Part shown: positions 8,952 to 18,172 of the stretch, piece after piece | Position numbering within the stretch: position 1 is the first letter of the stretch | How the letters are laid out: every line of letters starts with the position of its first letter | Assembly: GCA_022644775.1 (NCBI GenBank) | Contig: JALCHN010000001.1 | Coordinates: forward strand, 186,001-250,000 | Reading direction: 5' to 3' | DNA from: Eggerthellaceae bacterium | GTDB taxonomy: Bacteria; Actinomycetota; Coriobacteriia; Coriobacteriales; Eggerthellaceae | DNA length: 64,000 bases | Notes under the pieces: generated by a model | Told to the model about the DNA's origin: nothing | The model's database searches: none | The model's input: the letters and a program-made list of their open reading frames with translations, nothing else | Position numbers and translations under genes: made by a program

Positions 8952-9829
8952 GCACCCTCCTTCACGGCGTCGGACAACGCCGTCTCATCTTCCGTGCCGA
9001 TAACTTCACCATTATGCGTATTGGGGGCCGCGCTGTCGACAACTTGCGCAAAGAGCACAGCTCTGCCGTTGCTTTCCTGGTAGTCGCAGGTGGCCAGCGT
9101 GAAGAGCTTGCCGACGCTTGCCGGGTCGGGGAAGCCCTCGTCGGGTTCGACGACGCTGCGGCTCTCCTTGTCGGCCACGTAGGCGGCAAGCGCGTCGGGC
9201 GTGGCGAAGGAGGTCTGCACGATCGCGTCGGAGCCGTCGGTGAGCACGAGCGCGAAGGTTTGGCAGCGGTAGTTCATCGTGGGCGTGAGCACGTAGACGG
9301 TGCGGTGCTCGTTGAAGGGTCCGTCGTTGGTGAGATCGTTGGAAAGGCAGGCGAACATCGACCCGTCGCGCATGTGGTGGCCGTAGAGCACCGTATTGGC
9401 GTCGGAGGCGTCGGGCGCGTTGGCGGCGTCCATGAAGATCGACCCCGCGCGGGCCGCGAATCCCGTCTCGCCGGAAAACGACCGATGCAGGTAGACGTCG
9501 TTGTCGGCGCCCTGCACGACCGGGTAGTTCACGCGCGTGCCCGGGATGTAGACCCAGGCCACGACGTCGGGGTTGACGCTTTTCAGGTAGTCCCAGTCGA
9601 CGGAAAGCTCGCCCAAGCGGGTCGCGTCGCCGGCGTCCTGAGCGCTCGAGGCGGCGGCGCTGTCGAAGGCCTGGGTGGCGACGTCTTGGTACTCCTGGTC
9701 GGCATGATAGTAGGTATAGCCGATGTAGCCCAAGGCGGCCAGGGCGCAGACGAACACGGCCAGGGCGATCCAGAAGACCGCCCGCCATGCGCCGCGCCTG
9801 CGGCCGGAAGACGTCCCTTCCCTAGGCAT
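8948..9829 (-). CDS. Class B-type sortase
   Basis: A membrane-anchored transpeptidase that attaches LPxTG-like proteins to peptidoglycan or builds pili. The 293-residue protein has a basic cytoplasmic N-terminus (GRRRGAWR), one TM helix (about residues 15-38), then the sortase barrel. The catalytic set is visible: His at 151/152 (LYGHHMRDGS), Cys248 (TLATCDYQ) and the downstream Arg in NGRAVLFAQ. DWDYLKSVNPDVVAWVYIPG is typical of SrtB proteins. It overlaps pap by 8 nt and purF by 4 nt, an unexpected place for a surface enzyme; no substrate gene is adjacent. Its own target is therefore unknown. Confidence 0.9.
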   Translation of the reverse strand: MPREGTSSGRRRGAWRAVFWIALAVFVCALAALGYIGYTYYHADQEYQDVATQAFDSAAASSAQDAGDATRLGELSVDWDYLKSVNPDVVAWVYIPGTRVNYPVVQGADNDVYLHRSFSGETGFAARAGSIFMDAANAPDASDANTVLYGHHMRDGSMFACLSNDLTNDGPFNEHRTVYVLTPTMNYRCQTFALVLTDGSDAIVQTSFATPDALAAYVADKESRSVVEPDEGFPDPASVGKLFTLATCDYQESNGRAVLFAQVVDSAAPNTHNGEVIGTEDETALSDAVKEGA

Positions 9830-11528
9830 GCGAAAGCGCCTTCAGGCGCGCCTCGATGGCGTCGTTGATGATGCGCAGGGCCTTGACGCGGGCGTAGCGC
9901 TTGTCGTTGCTTTCCAGGATGATCCACGGGGCGAACTCGGTCGAGGTCAGGCGGAACATGTCCTCGACCGCCTCGCGGTACTGGGGGTACTTGTCGCGGT
10001 TGCGCCAGTCCTCGTCGGTGATCTTCCACTGCTTGGCCGGATCGGCCGCGCGGGCCTCGAAGCGGCGCAGCTGCTCCTCGCGGTCGATTTCCACCCAGAA
10101 CTTCAGCAGGATAGCGCCCCAGTCGGTGAGCTCGCGCTCGAATTCGTTGATCTCGTCGTAGGCGCGGGACCATTCGGCCGGGCTCGCGAAGCCCTCCACG
10201 CGTTCCACGAGCACGCGGCCGTACCAGCTGCGGTCGTAGATGCCCACGTGGCCGGCCTTGGGCAGACGGGTCCAGTAGCGCCACAGGAAGGGGTGCATGA
10301 GCTCGGGCTTGGTGGGCGCCGGGCTGGGGAAGATCGTGTAGGCGCGGGCATCGAGGGCCTGGGCGACGCGCTTGATGTTGCCGCCCTTGCCGGCCGCGTC
10401 CTGGCCTTCGTACATCAAGATGAGCGGAATGCGCTTGCGGTACATCTGCATCTCCAAGTTGAACAGGCGCTTCTGCTCGCGCTTCAGAGCCGCGCGGTAC
10501 TGGTCGGGCTCTAGGCGCAGATGGTAGTCGACGCCCTGCAGGGTGGGATGGTCGCTTACGATCTCGAAGCGCGACGCCTTGGGCGCGAGGGCCGCCTGCT
10601 GCTGGGCGATGGTTTCGTTGGCCTGGCGGACGGCGCGCTCCTCTTCGGGCGTGCGCGTGCGCTCGTCGGTGGCCGGCGCGGCGCCCTGCCCCGCCGAATT
10701 GGCCTGGGCCTTGGCGGCGGCTGCGGCGGCCGCCGGGTCGGGCGCGGCGTGCACGGCCTCGTCGAGGGCCGTGACGATCGTGCGGACGATGCCCAGATTG
10801 GCGCGGCGCTTGTCCTCGCCGTTGAGCACGACCCAGGGGGCGTAGTCGAAATTGGTGCGCGAGAGCATGGCCTCGAGCATTTCGGCCTGCTCGTCGTAGT
10901 TGTCGATGTTCTTCAGGGCGCCCTTGTTCACGCGCCAGGCGGTCGCCGGGTCGCCGGCCAGGCGCTTCAGGCGATGGCGCTGGGTCTTCTTGCGGATGTG
11001 CAGGAAGAACTTGAGCACGAGGTAGCCGTCGTTGACCAGCTGGCGCTCGAAGGTGCCCAGGGCGTCGAGGTACTGCTCGACTTCGCGGTCGGGCGTGTCG
11101 TCGACCCGCAGGTCGTCGGTCGACAGATGGGGCTGGGTGATGAGCAAACGGCGCAGGGCGGCCTCGTACCAGCCGCGGTCGAAAAAGGTCATGTTGCCGC
11201 GGGGGCCCAACGCCTTCCAGAACTGCTGCATCATGGGGTAGTAGTCGTGCGCGCCCATGCGCTGCTCGAAGAAGGCGCGCGCCGACTGGGAATCGAGCCC
11301 TTCGGTCACGTGCACGCTCGTCGCGCGGGCGTCGAGGTTGTAGAGCAGGTCGGAGATGCGGCCGCCCTTGCCGGCGCCGTCCCAGCCTTCGAAGAGGACC
11401 ACGACGCCGATGCCCTTGTTGTGGGCCTCTTGCTGGAGCACCGTGAGGCGCTTGACCAAGGCGTCGTGTTCGGGCTTGTACTCGTCCTTGCTGATTGGCG
11501 CAACGTCGAAATCGATCTTGTCGAGCAT
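9822..11528 (-). CDS. pap: Polyphosphate:AMP phosphotransferase (two fused PPK2 domains)
   Basis: Transfers phosphate from polyphosphate to AMP to give ADP. The 568 residues contain two PPK2 modules, each with a Walker A and a lid/Walker B. The first has LFEGWDGAGKGGRISDLL and TFFDRGWYEAALRRLL; the second has MYEGQDAAGKGGNIKRVAQ and GIYDRSWYGRVLVERVEG. An Ala-rich linker (about residues 265-310) separates them. Tandem architecture is characteristic of PAP rather than single-domain PPK2. The ATG at 11528 was chosen because a GGAAGAAGGGG box lies just upstream; an upstream ATG at 11561 has none. It is divergent from ppk1 and first in a run with srtB and purF. Confidence 0.93.
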   Translation of the reverse strand: MLDKIDFDVAPISKDEYKPEHDALVKRLTVLQQEAHNKGIGVVVLFEGWDGAGKGGRISDLLYNLDARATSVHVTEGLDSQSARAFFEQRMGAHDYYPMMQQFWKALGPRGNMTFFDRGWYEAALRRLLITQPHLSTDDLRVDDTPDREVEQYLDALGTFERQLVNDGYLVLKFFLHIRKKTQRHRLKRLAGDPATAWRVNKGALKNIDNYDEQAEMLEAMLSRTNFDYAPWVVLNGEDKRRANLGIVRTIVTALDEAVHAAPDPAAAAAAAKAQANSAGQGAAPATDERTRTPEEERAVRQANETIAQQQAALAPKASRFEIVSDHPTLQGVDYHLRLEPDQYRAALKREQKRLFNLEMQMYRKRIPLILMYEGQDAAGKGGNIKRVAQALDARAYTIFPSPAPTKPELMHPFLWRYWTRLPKAGHVGIYDRSWYGRVLVERVEGFASPAEWSRAYDEINEFERELTDWGAILLKFWVEIDREEQLRRFEARAADPAKQWKITDEDWRNRDKYPQYREAVEDMFRLTSTEFAPWIILESNDKRYARVKALRIINDAIEARLKALSHA

Positions 11529-11772
11529 GGCCCCTTCTTCCCGCCGGCGCGGTGCCGGCACTAGCCGAAAGCGCCGGAAGCCCCCGCTTCCGTCCGCGTG
11601 TCAACCCACCTTACCGCGAAGGCAAAATCCACGTCAAATAAGGGCCTTTCACCTGCTGTTTCGACTGAACCGCCGTTCGGAATAGCGCGAAGCGGTACTA
11701 TGTAAAAAGAGACGTCATTTTACCGCGAGGGCACGCCGATACGCCCCCGCATACGCGATACGAGGGGGAATC

Positions 11773-14406
11773 ATGGACAAGAAACTCTCACCAGACGGCG
11801 CCTTGAAAAAGCCGCTCATCTCGGCGAGCGACCTGAGCACCGCAGACGCGGAAGCGCGCCGCAAAGCGCGCGTTCCCTACATGCAGAACCGCGAGCTGTC
11901 CTGGCTCACGTTCGACGAGCGCTGCCTCGACCAGGGCGCCGATGAAAGCGTGCCCCTGCTCGAGCGCCTGCAGTTCGTCTCCATCTTCTGGAGCAACCTG
12001 CAGGAGTTCTTCATGGTGCGCGTGGGCAGCCTCACCGACCTGTCGCTGCTGAAGAAGGTCATCATCGACACCAAGTCGAACATGACCCCGCAGGAGCAGC
12101 TGCAGGCCATCTACGCCCGCTGCCACGAGCTCTACCCCGTCGAAGAGCAGATCTACCAGAACGTCCGCGCAGGCCTGGCCGAAAAGGGCGTCCGCCGCTT
12201 GGAGTGGGACCAGCTCACCGGCGACCAGCGCGAATACGCCACCACCTACCTGAAGGCCAACGTCCTTCCCTTCCTCACCCCGCAGATCATCAACGCGCGC
12301 CACCCCTTCCCCCACTTGGAAAACGGCGACCTCTACATCATCGTGCGCCTGACCGAAGAGAAGGACAAGAAGGCCAAGGAAAGCCGCAAGAAGGCCAAGG
12401 ACGTGGGCGCCGAAGGCGTGACGCTCGGCATCGTGCCGCTGCCCGGCAACGCGAGCCGCGTCGTGAAGCTGCCCGGCGAGGGCTTCAACTTCATCCTGCT
12501 CGAAGACCTGCTCGAGGCCAACCTGCAGGAAATCTACTCCATGTACACGATCAAGCACACCAACGTGATCTGCGTGACCCGCAACGCCGACCTCGACGCC
12601 ACCGAAACCGCCGATGAGGGCGAAGAGGACTACCGCGAGCACATGAAGAAGATCCTGAAGAAGCGCGCCCGCCTGGCGCCGGTGCGCCTGGAAAGCAAGC
12701 GCCGCCTGTCCGACACGATCGCGGGCTTCCTGCTGCCCCGCCTGAACCTCGAGCCCTACCAGTGCTACGTGACGAGCGTGCCGCTCGACATGGGCTACGC
12801 CTTCGCCCTTTCGGGCATGGTCGACCCGGTCCTGCGCGCCAAGCTCACCAGCGAGCCCTTCGCGCCGGCTTGGCCCGCCGAAATCAAGCGCACCAAGCGC
12901 GTGATCGAACAGGTGCAGGAGCACGACGTGCTGCTGAGCTACCCCTACGAGAGCATGGACCCCTTCGTGCAGATGCTGCGCGAAGCCGCCGCCGACCCCG
13001 ACGTCGTGTCGATCAAGATCACCCTCTACCGCCTGGCGAGCCGCTCGCACCTGGCCGAGGCCCTGATCGCCGCCGCCGAAGCCGGCAAGGAGGTCACGGC
13101 CCTCTTCGAGCTGCGCGCCCGCTTCGACGAAAGCAACAACATCCAGTGGTCGCAGCGCTTCGAGGAAGCCGGCGCCAACGTCATCTACGGCTTCCACGAC
13201 TACAAGGTCCACAGCAAGATCTGCTGCATCACGCGCCAGACCGAAAACGGCCTGCAGCACATCACCCAGCTGGGCACCGGCAACTACAACGAGAAGACCG
13301 CCAAGCTCTACACCGACTTCAGCTACATCACCACCGATGAGGAGATCGGTCAGGACGCGATCGAGTTCTTCCGCAACATGGGCCTGGAAAACGCCTCGCG
13401 CGCCTATCAGACCATCTGGGTGGCCCCGCTGCAGATCAAGCAGAACATCGTAAAGAAGATCGACGAGCAGATCGCGCTCGCCAACGCCGGCAAGCCCTGC
13501 GGCCTCTTCTTCAAGACCAATTCGGTCACCGACCGCGAAATCATCGAGAAGATCGCCGAGGCCAGCAAGGCCGGCGTGAAGGTCACGATGTTCGTGCGCG
13601 GCATTTCCTGCCTGGTCCCGGGCGTGCCCAAGGAAACCGAAAACGTCCGCGTGGTGTCGATCGTCGGCCGCCTGCTCGAGCACAGCCGCATCTACGCCTT
13701 CGGATCGCTCGACTCGTCGGAAATCTATCTGTCGAGCGCCGACCTCATGACGCGCAACATGGACAAGCGCATCGAGATCGCCTGGCCCGTGCGCAACGCC
13801 GATGCCCGCCGCAAGGTCCTGCACTTCGTGCACACCTGCCTGGCCGACACCGACAAGCTGCGCGAGCTGCGCTCCGACGGCACCTTCACCCCGCTGCACG
13901 CCTTCGCGCCGGCCGGTGAAGAGCCCTTCAACGCCCAGGAGACCCTGATCAAGGAGGCCCGAGAGGCGTCCGAAGCCGCCCATGAGGAAGAGATGTCCGA
14001 AAAGACGGCCTTCGAAAAGCTCTCGATGCAGGCCCGCGACAAGCGACGCAAGGACGTCAACGAGCGCCGCGCCTTCACCGACCTTGAAGAGATGTACCGC
14101 GAGGCCCTGCAGCATCAGATCGGCGGCACCGACAACGATGCGATGGAGTCCTTCGTGAACGCAGCCGCCAAGGCCTTCGCCGAAGTCGAGGCCAAGAAGC
14201 TGCAGACCGCGGCCCTTTCGGGCGGCGAGCCCGTGCAGCAGGCGCCGGCGCCCATGCCTGCGCAGGCGCCGGTGCCTGCGCCCGCCCCGGCACCCGCGCC
14301 CGCCCCGGCCCCGCAAGCGCCGACGGCTCCCGCGCAGGAAGCCCCCAAGCCCGCTGAAGAGAAGGCTCCCGAAAAGCACGGCTTCTTCTGGCGCCTCTTC
14401 CACTAG
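11773..14406 (+). CDS. ppk1: Polyphosphate kinase 1
   Basis: Polymerises the gamma-phosphate of ATP into inorganic polyphosphate at the membrane. The 877-residue protein opens with the PPK N-domain (YMQNRELSWLTFDERCLDQG). The two histidines of the phospholipase-D-like catalytic core are at His480 (YKVHSKICCIT) and His637 (LLEHSRIYAFGS). About 160 extra residues follow the usual end: a charged coiled stretch, then a Pro/Ala run (APAPAPAPAPAP). This is longer than typical PPK1 (about 690-740). An AGGGGG box precedes the ATG. It is divergent from pap, the enzyme that spends polyphosphate, and a strong hairpin follows it. Confidence 0.96.
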   Translation: MDKKLSPDGALKKPLISASDLSTADAEARRKARVPYMQNRELSWLTFDERCLDQGADESVPLLERLQFVSIFWSNLQEFFMVRVGSLTDLSLLKKVIIDTKSNMTPQEQLQAIYARCHELYPVEEQIYQNVRAGLAEKGVRRLEWDQLTGDQREYATTYLKANVLPFLTPQIINARHPFPHLENGDLYIIVRLTEEKDKKAKESRKKAKDVGAEGVTLGIVPLPGNASRVVKLPGEGFNFILLEDLLEANLQEIYSMYTIKHTNVICVTRNADLDATETADEGEEDYREHMKKILKKRARLAPVRLESKRRLSDTIAGFLLPRLNLEPYQCYVTSVPLDMGYAFALSGMVDPVLRAKLTSEPFAPAWPAEIKRTKRVIEQVQEHDVLLSYPYESMDPFVQMLREAAADPDVVSIKITLYRLASRSHLAEALIAAAEAGKEVTALFELRARFDESNNIQWSQRFEEAGANVIYGFHDYKVHSKICCITRQTENGLQHITQLGTGNYNEKTAKLYTDFSYITTDEEIGQDAIEFFRNMGLENASRAYQTIWVAPLQIKQNIVKKIDEQIALANAGKPCGLFFKTNSVTDREIIEKIAEASKAGVKVTMFVRGISCLVPGVPKETENVRVVSIVGRLLEHSRIYAFGSLDSSEIYLSSADLMTRNMDKRIEIAWPVRNADARRKVLHFVHTCLADTDKLRELRSDGTFTPLHAFAPAGEEPFNAQETLIKEAREASEAAHEEEMSEKTAFEKLSMQARDKRRKDVNERRAFTDLEEMYREALQHQIGGTDNDAMESFVNAAAKAFAEVEAKKLQTAALSGGEPVQQAPAPMPAQAPVPAPAPAPAPAPAPQAPTAPAQEAPKPAEEKAPEKHGFFWRLFH

Positions 14407-14424
14407 GAACAACGTCCGCGCACG

Positions 14425-14457
14425 AAAAGGGCCACGGCATCGCGCCGTGGCCCTTTT
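14425..14457 (+). terminator. Rho-independent terminator of ppk1
   Basis: The perfect stem AAAAGGGCCACGGC / GCCGTGGCCCTTTT lies 18 nt after the ppk1 stop and is followed by CTTG. Its A-tract and T-tract arms make it usable in both directions. Confidence 0.85.
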
Positions 14458-14468
14458 CTTGTTGTGGG

Positions 14469-14501
14469 ATGAGTCGGAAGGGTCAGGCCCCTTGACTCAT
14501 C
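14469..14501. repeat. GAGTC palindrome, copy 1 (convergent intergenic)
   Basis: The imperfect inverted repeat has GATGAGTC and GACTCATC as outer arms and GGAAGGG/CCCCTT inner pairs. It lies between ppk1 and asd. It shares the arms with the palindromes at 24911 and 51957 (see findings). Confidence 0.7.
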
Positions 14502-14504
14502 AGA

Positions 14505-14536
14505 CGAAAAAAGGCCGCCCGAGGGCGGCCTTTCAC
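14505..14536 (-). terminator. Rho-independent terminator of lysC-asd
   Basis: On the minus strand the stem AAAGGCCGCCC / GGGCGGCCTTT is followed by a run of T. It lies 24 nt beyond the asd stop codon. Confidence 0.85.
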
Positions 14537-14559
14537 TTGCAGCCTTAAAGCGCTCCGCC

Positions 14560-15630
14560 TTACGGCAGCAGGCACTGGGCGATCTGCACGGCGTTGAGTG
14601 CGGCGCCCTTGCGGATCTGGTCCATCACGAGCCACAGCGCGATGCCGTTCTCGACCGACGGATCGTCGCGCAGGCGACCGACGTAGACGTGGTCGGAGCC
14701 GGCGAGCAGACCGGGCATGGGATAGACGTTGTGGGCCGGGTCGTCGCGCACTTCCACGTCTTCGCCGCCGATGAGGGCGCGGCGGGCGTCGTCGAGCGAC
14801 ACGGGCGCATCGAACTCGACGTTGAGCGATTCGGCATGGCAGCGCAGCACGGGGACGCGCACGCAGGTGGGCGCCACCTGAATCGAGTCGTCGCCGAAGA
14901 TCTTCTTGGTTTCGACGACCATCTTCCATTCTTCCTTGGTGTAGCCCGGCGCCACGTCGGCGGCCATGTCGGACCCTTCTTCCAGGAAGACGTCGATGTG
15001 CGGAATCGTGTTGAAGGCGATTTGGTCGCTGAAGGCGCTGATCGTGAGCTCTTCCCCGTCGAGGAACTGGCGGCTCTGGTCGTAGAGCTCCTGCATGGCC
15101 TCGGCGCCGGCACCGCTGGCGGCCTGGTAGGTGGACACGACGACGCGCTTGATGTGGGCAAGGTCGTTCAAGGGCTTCAGGGCGACGACCATTTCGATCG
15201 TCGAGCAGTTGGGGTTGGCGATGACGCCGTTGTGCCAGGCAAGGTCGGCCTTGTTGACTTCGGGCACGACCAAGGGCACGTCGGGGTCCATGCGGAAGGC
15301 GCTCGAGTTGTCGATCATGACCGCACCGTGCGACACGACCGCCTCGCGCAGCTGCTTGGACACGCCGGCACCCGCCGAGAACAGGGCGATGTCGACGCCT
15401 TCGAAGCTGTCGGGGGTCATTTCCTCGACCGTAAGGTCGCCCGCGGGCACCTGGCCACAGCCTTCGAACGCGAGCTTCTTACCGGCCGAGCGCGCCGAAG
15501 CGAACGCGCGCACCTCCTTGGCGGGGAAATCCACGTCGTGGAGCACCTTGAGGAATTCGGCCCCCACCGCACCGGTTGCGCCGCAAACGGCGACCACAGG
15601 TTGCGCGGGCATTTCCTTCGTCCAAGCCAT
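14560..15630 (-). CDS. asd: Aspartate-semialdehyde dehydrogenase
   Basis: Reduces aspartyl phosphate to aspartate semialdehyde (Lys/DAP, Thr, Met branch). The 356-residue enzyme has an N-terminal NADP fold (VVAVCGATGAVGAEFLKVL) and the catalytic Cys in VIANPNCSTIEMVVALKPL. The substrate-binding block is FSDQIAFNTIPHIDVFLEEG, and the conserved His/Arg region is VRVPVLRCHAESLNVEF. It lies 39 nt downstream of lysC, giving the usual aspartate-pathway operon, and ends at a strong terminator. Confidence 0.95.
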   Translation of the reverse strand: MAWTKEMPAQPVVAVCGATGAVGAEFLKVLHDVDFPAKEVRAFASARSAGKKLAFEGCGQVPAGDLTVEEMTPDSFEGVDIALFSAGAGVSKQLREAVVSHGAVMIDNSSAFRMDPDVPLVVPEVNKADLAWHNGVIANPNCSTIEMVVALKPLNDLAHIKRVVVSTYQAASGAGAEAMQELYDQSRQFLDGEELTISAFSDQIAFNTIPHIDVFLEEGSDMAADVAPGYTKEEWKMVVETKKIFGDDSIQVAPTCVRVPVLRCHAESLNVEFDAPVSLDDARRALIGGEDVEVRDDPAHNVYPMPGLLAGSDHVYVGRLRDDPSVENGIALWLVMDQIRKGAALNAVQIAQCLLP

Positions 15631-15669
15631 TGTTCACACCTTCCTGTCGGAATGATCGGTACCTAAGGT

Positions 15670-16950
15670 TTAGCGACCCTTCTGCTTCTTGGCAGCGAGC
15701 TCTTCGGCGGAGAGCATCTTCTCTTCGAAGACGCTGTCGCTATCGAGCCCGAAGGCCGTGTGCAGGCAGCACACCGCGCGCTCGACCTGGTCGGCTTTCA
15801 CGACCATGGAAAGGCGGATGGGGCTCGTGGAGATGAGCAGGATGTTGACGCCGTTGTCGGCCAGGGTCTGGAAGGCCTTGGCGGCCACGCCCGGGCTCGA
15901 CTTCATGCCGGTGCCCACGATGGAGACCTTGGCGATGCTTTCGTCGACGGCGTACTCGCGCGCCTTCAGGGTGCCGAGCAGGCCCTCGATCACCGTGCGG
16001 GCGCGCGGCAAGTCGGCTTCGGGACAGGTGAAGGTGATGTCGGTGTGGCCGTCTTCCGACACGTTCTGGATGATCATGTCGACGTTGACGTTGTTGCCGG
16101 CGAGCGCCGTGAACACGTGCGCGGCCACGCCCGGGGTGTCGGGGGCGTCGCGGATCGTGACCTTCACTTCCGAGGTGTCGTGTGCAATGCCGGTGACTAC
16201 CGCTTGCTCCATAGTGGGATCGGCCTCCTTGACGAGCGTGCCCGGCGTATCGGTGAACGCAGAGCGCGCGTGGATGACAACATGGTATTTGCGCGCGAAC
16301 TCGACGGCGCGGCTCTGCAGGACGCCCGAGCCGGCGCTGGAAAGTTCGAGCATGTCTTCGTAGCTGATGGCGTCGAGCTTGCGGGCGCGCGGGTCGACGC
16401 GCGGGTCGGTGGTGTAGACGCCGTCGACGTCGGAATAGATCTCGCACAGGTCGGCGCCGATGCCGTAGGCCACCGCCACCGCCGTGGTGTCGGAGCCACC
16501 GCGGCCGAGCGTGGTGATGTCCCCGTTCTTGTCGATGCCCTGGAAGCCGGCGACGACCGGGATGATCCCCTGCTCGATGGCCGCCTTGATGCGGTCGGCG
16601 TGCACGAGGGTGATCTTGGCCTTGGCGTGCTCGTTGTCGGTGTGGATGCCCGCCTGACGGCCGGTGAAGCTCATCGCGCGGTAGCCGTGGGCCTGGATGG
16701 CCATCGCGAGCAGGGTCATCGACACCTGTTCGCCCGTGGAAAGCAGACGGTCGATTTCGCGCGCGGGAGGGTTCTTGGAAAGCTGCGCCGCAAGGCTCAT
16801 GAGCTCGTCGGTGGTCTTGCCCATGGCGGACACGACCGCGACGACGTCGTTGCCGTCCTGCTTCATCTTGATGAGGCGCTTGGCAACCATTTTGATTCGT
16901 TCGGGCGACGCGACTGACGTGCCCCCGAATTTGGCTACGATAAGTGACAT
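15670..16950 (-). CDS. lysC: Aspartokinase
   Basis: Phosphorylates aspartate, the first step toward lysine/DAP, threonine and methionine. The 426 residues begin MSLIVAKFGGTSVASPERIK, the kinase signature. LGRGGSDTTAVAVAYGIGADLCEIYSDVDGVYTTDPR forms the active site. Two C-terminal ACT domains (from about residue 270, SEVKVTIRDAPDTPGVAAHVF) provide feedback control. The start at 16950 follows an AGGAAGAAGCCG box; the longer upstream frame has no support. A good promoter lies just upstream. The internal ACT-only start known in Bacillus-type alpha/beta aspartokinases was not verified here. Confidence 0.95.
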   Translation of the reverse strand: MSLIVAKFGGTSVASPERIKMVAKRLIKMKQDGNDVVAVVSAMGKTTDELMSLAAQLSKNPPAREIDRLLSTGEQVSMTLLAMAIQAHGYRAMSFTGRQAGIHTDNEHAKAKITLVHADRIKAAIEQGIIPVVAGFQGIDKNGDITTLGRGGSDTTAVAVAYGIGADLCEIYSDVDGVYTTDPRVDPRARKLDAISYEDMLELSSAGSGVLQSRAVEFARKYHVVIHARSAFTDTPGTLVKEADPTMEQAVVTGIAHDTSEVKVTIRDAPDTPGVAAHVFTALAGNNVNVDMIIQNVSEDGHTDITFTCPEADLPRARTVIEGLLGTLKAREYAVDESIAKVSIVGTGMKSSPGVAAKAFQTLADNGVNILLISTSPIRLSMVVKADQVERAVCCLHTAFGLDSDSVFEEKMLSAEELAAKKQKGR

Positions 16951-16981
16951 CGGCTTCTTCCTGATCGAAAATCTTGCGTCC

Positions 16982-17009
16982 ACTATACCAGCATGGAGTG
17001 CCCGGGCAA
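16982..17009 (-). promoter_or_regulatory. Probable lysC promoter
   Basis: On the minus strand TTGCCC (17009-17004) and TATAGT (16987-16982) are 16 nt apart. The -10 box ends 31 nt before the lysC ATG. No riboswitch-sized leader fits in this gap. Confidence 0.55.
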
Positions 17010-17142
17010 CGGGGATGCCCCAGACGTACAAATTTCCTCATCAAGCGACAATTGCCTGTGCCGCCCGCCTGGGGCATTTGGGTATCATGAGTGGAAAGCA
17101 CCGCGGCCCCGCGCCGCCGCGCGCACACTACAGGAGCTGCTT

Positions 17143-18105
17143 ATGCCATCGATGATCACGCACGACCTGTTCGCGAAAGACCTGCTCGAAGCGAGCGATT
17201 TGCACCTCGCCGGCGAAGTGGAGCGCGCCTTCCTTCTGGGCGCCCAGGGGCCCGACCCCCTCTACTTCCTGCGCTTCGACCCCCGCTACGCCGCCCAGGC
17301 CCCGGGAACGGTGGCCCAGTACCTGCACACCCGCAACACGGTGCCCCTGCTCGCGTCCCTGCGCCGCTGCCTGCGCCTTCTGCCCGCCACCCGCGAACCG
17401 GCCGCCCATGCATACGCGGCCGGGTTCCTGGCCCACTACGCGCTCGACTCGAAGGCCCATCCGCTCGTCTACGCGCTCGAATACCGCATCTGCGACGCCG
17501 GGGTCGAAGGCCTCACGCGGCAGAGCAAGGGAGAGGTGCACCACGCGATCGAGCACGAGCTCGACGAGGTCCTGCTCTACCGGCGCACGGGAGAGACGGT
17601 GGCCGCCCACAACCCCGGCCGCGAGATTCTGCAGGGGGCGCGCGCCACGCTCGACGCCGCAGGCGAGCTCTGCGCCCACGTGGTGGGGATGGCCTACCAC
17701 CGCAAGATTTCGGAACACCTTTACGGCGACGCCGTGCGGGCCTACCGCGCGGTCGAGCGCCTGCTCTGGTCGCCCACCGGCCGCAAACGGGCCGTTCTCG
17801 GGGCGATCGAGGAATCGGCCCGGCCCTTCTCGCTGGTGAAGGCCTTCACCCACCGACCGCTTAAGATCGAACGCACCTGGTTCGCCAACGACAGCCGACA
17901 TGACTGGGAGAATCCCTTCACCGGGGAACTCACCCGGAAGTCCTTCATGGACCTCTACGACGAGGCCCTTTTGCTCGCGCTGGACCTTACCCGCGCCTTC
18001 GAAGAGGGGCCTTTCGACGAAGCCGCCGTGCGCACGCTCACCGGCGGCGTCAACTTCGACGGCGACGTGCCGAGCGACCTCTACGAGGCGGGCGCAATCG
18101 CCTAG
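17143..18105 (+). CDS. Zinc-dependent phospholipase C-like protein
   Basis: A 320-residue protein related to the bacterial zinc-dependent phospholipase C family (S1/P1-like helical fold). His and Asp ligands are spread through the N-terminal half: MITHDLFAKD, GAQGPDPLYFLRF, AGFLAHYALDSKAHPLVYA and EVHHAIEHELDEVLL. No signal peptide is visible, so it is probably cytoplasmic, as in many Firmicute and actinobacterial homologues of unknown substrate. The start at 17143 follows a CAGGAG box. It is a single gene divergent from lysC. Phospholipase activity is inferred from the family only. Confidence 0.8.
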   Translation: MPSMITHDLFAKDLLEASDLHLAGEVERAFLLGAQGPDPLYFLRFDPRYAAQAPGTVAQYLHTRNTVPLLASLRRCLRLLPATREPAAHAYAAGFLAHYALDSKAHPLVYALEYRICDAGVEGLTRQSKGEVHHAIEHELDEVLLYRRTGETVAAHNPGREILQGARATLDAAGELCAHVVGMAYHRKISEHLYGDAVRAYRAVERLLWSPTGRKRAVLGAIEESARPFSLVKAFTHRPLKIERTWFANDSRHDWENPFTGELTRKSFMDLYDEALLLALDLTRAFEEGPFDEAAVRTLTGGVNFDGDVPSDLYEAGAIA

Positions 18106-18172
18106 CGCCCGCGCGCGCCGCAATCTGCCGAACCGCGGCGCATCGGGGTCGTCCGGCTGCGGCCCCGACGCG

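Noticed and set aside
6621-9083. A long plus-strand frame opposite purM and purF
   Set aside because: A shadow frame. The minus strand has unambiguous purM and purF signatures.
16951-17142. A lysine riboswitch ahead of lysC
   Set aside because: The leader between the predicted promoter and the ATG is about 30 nt, far too short.
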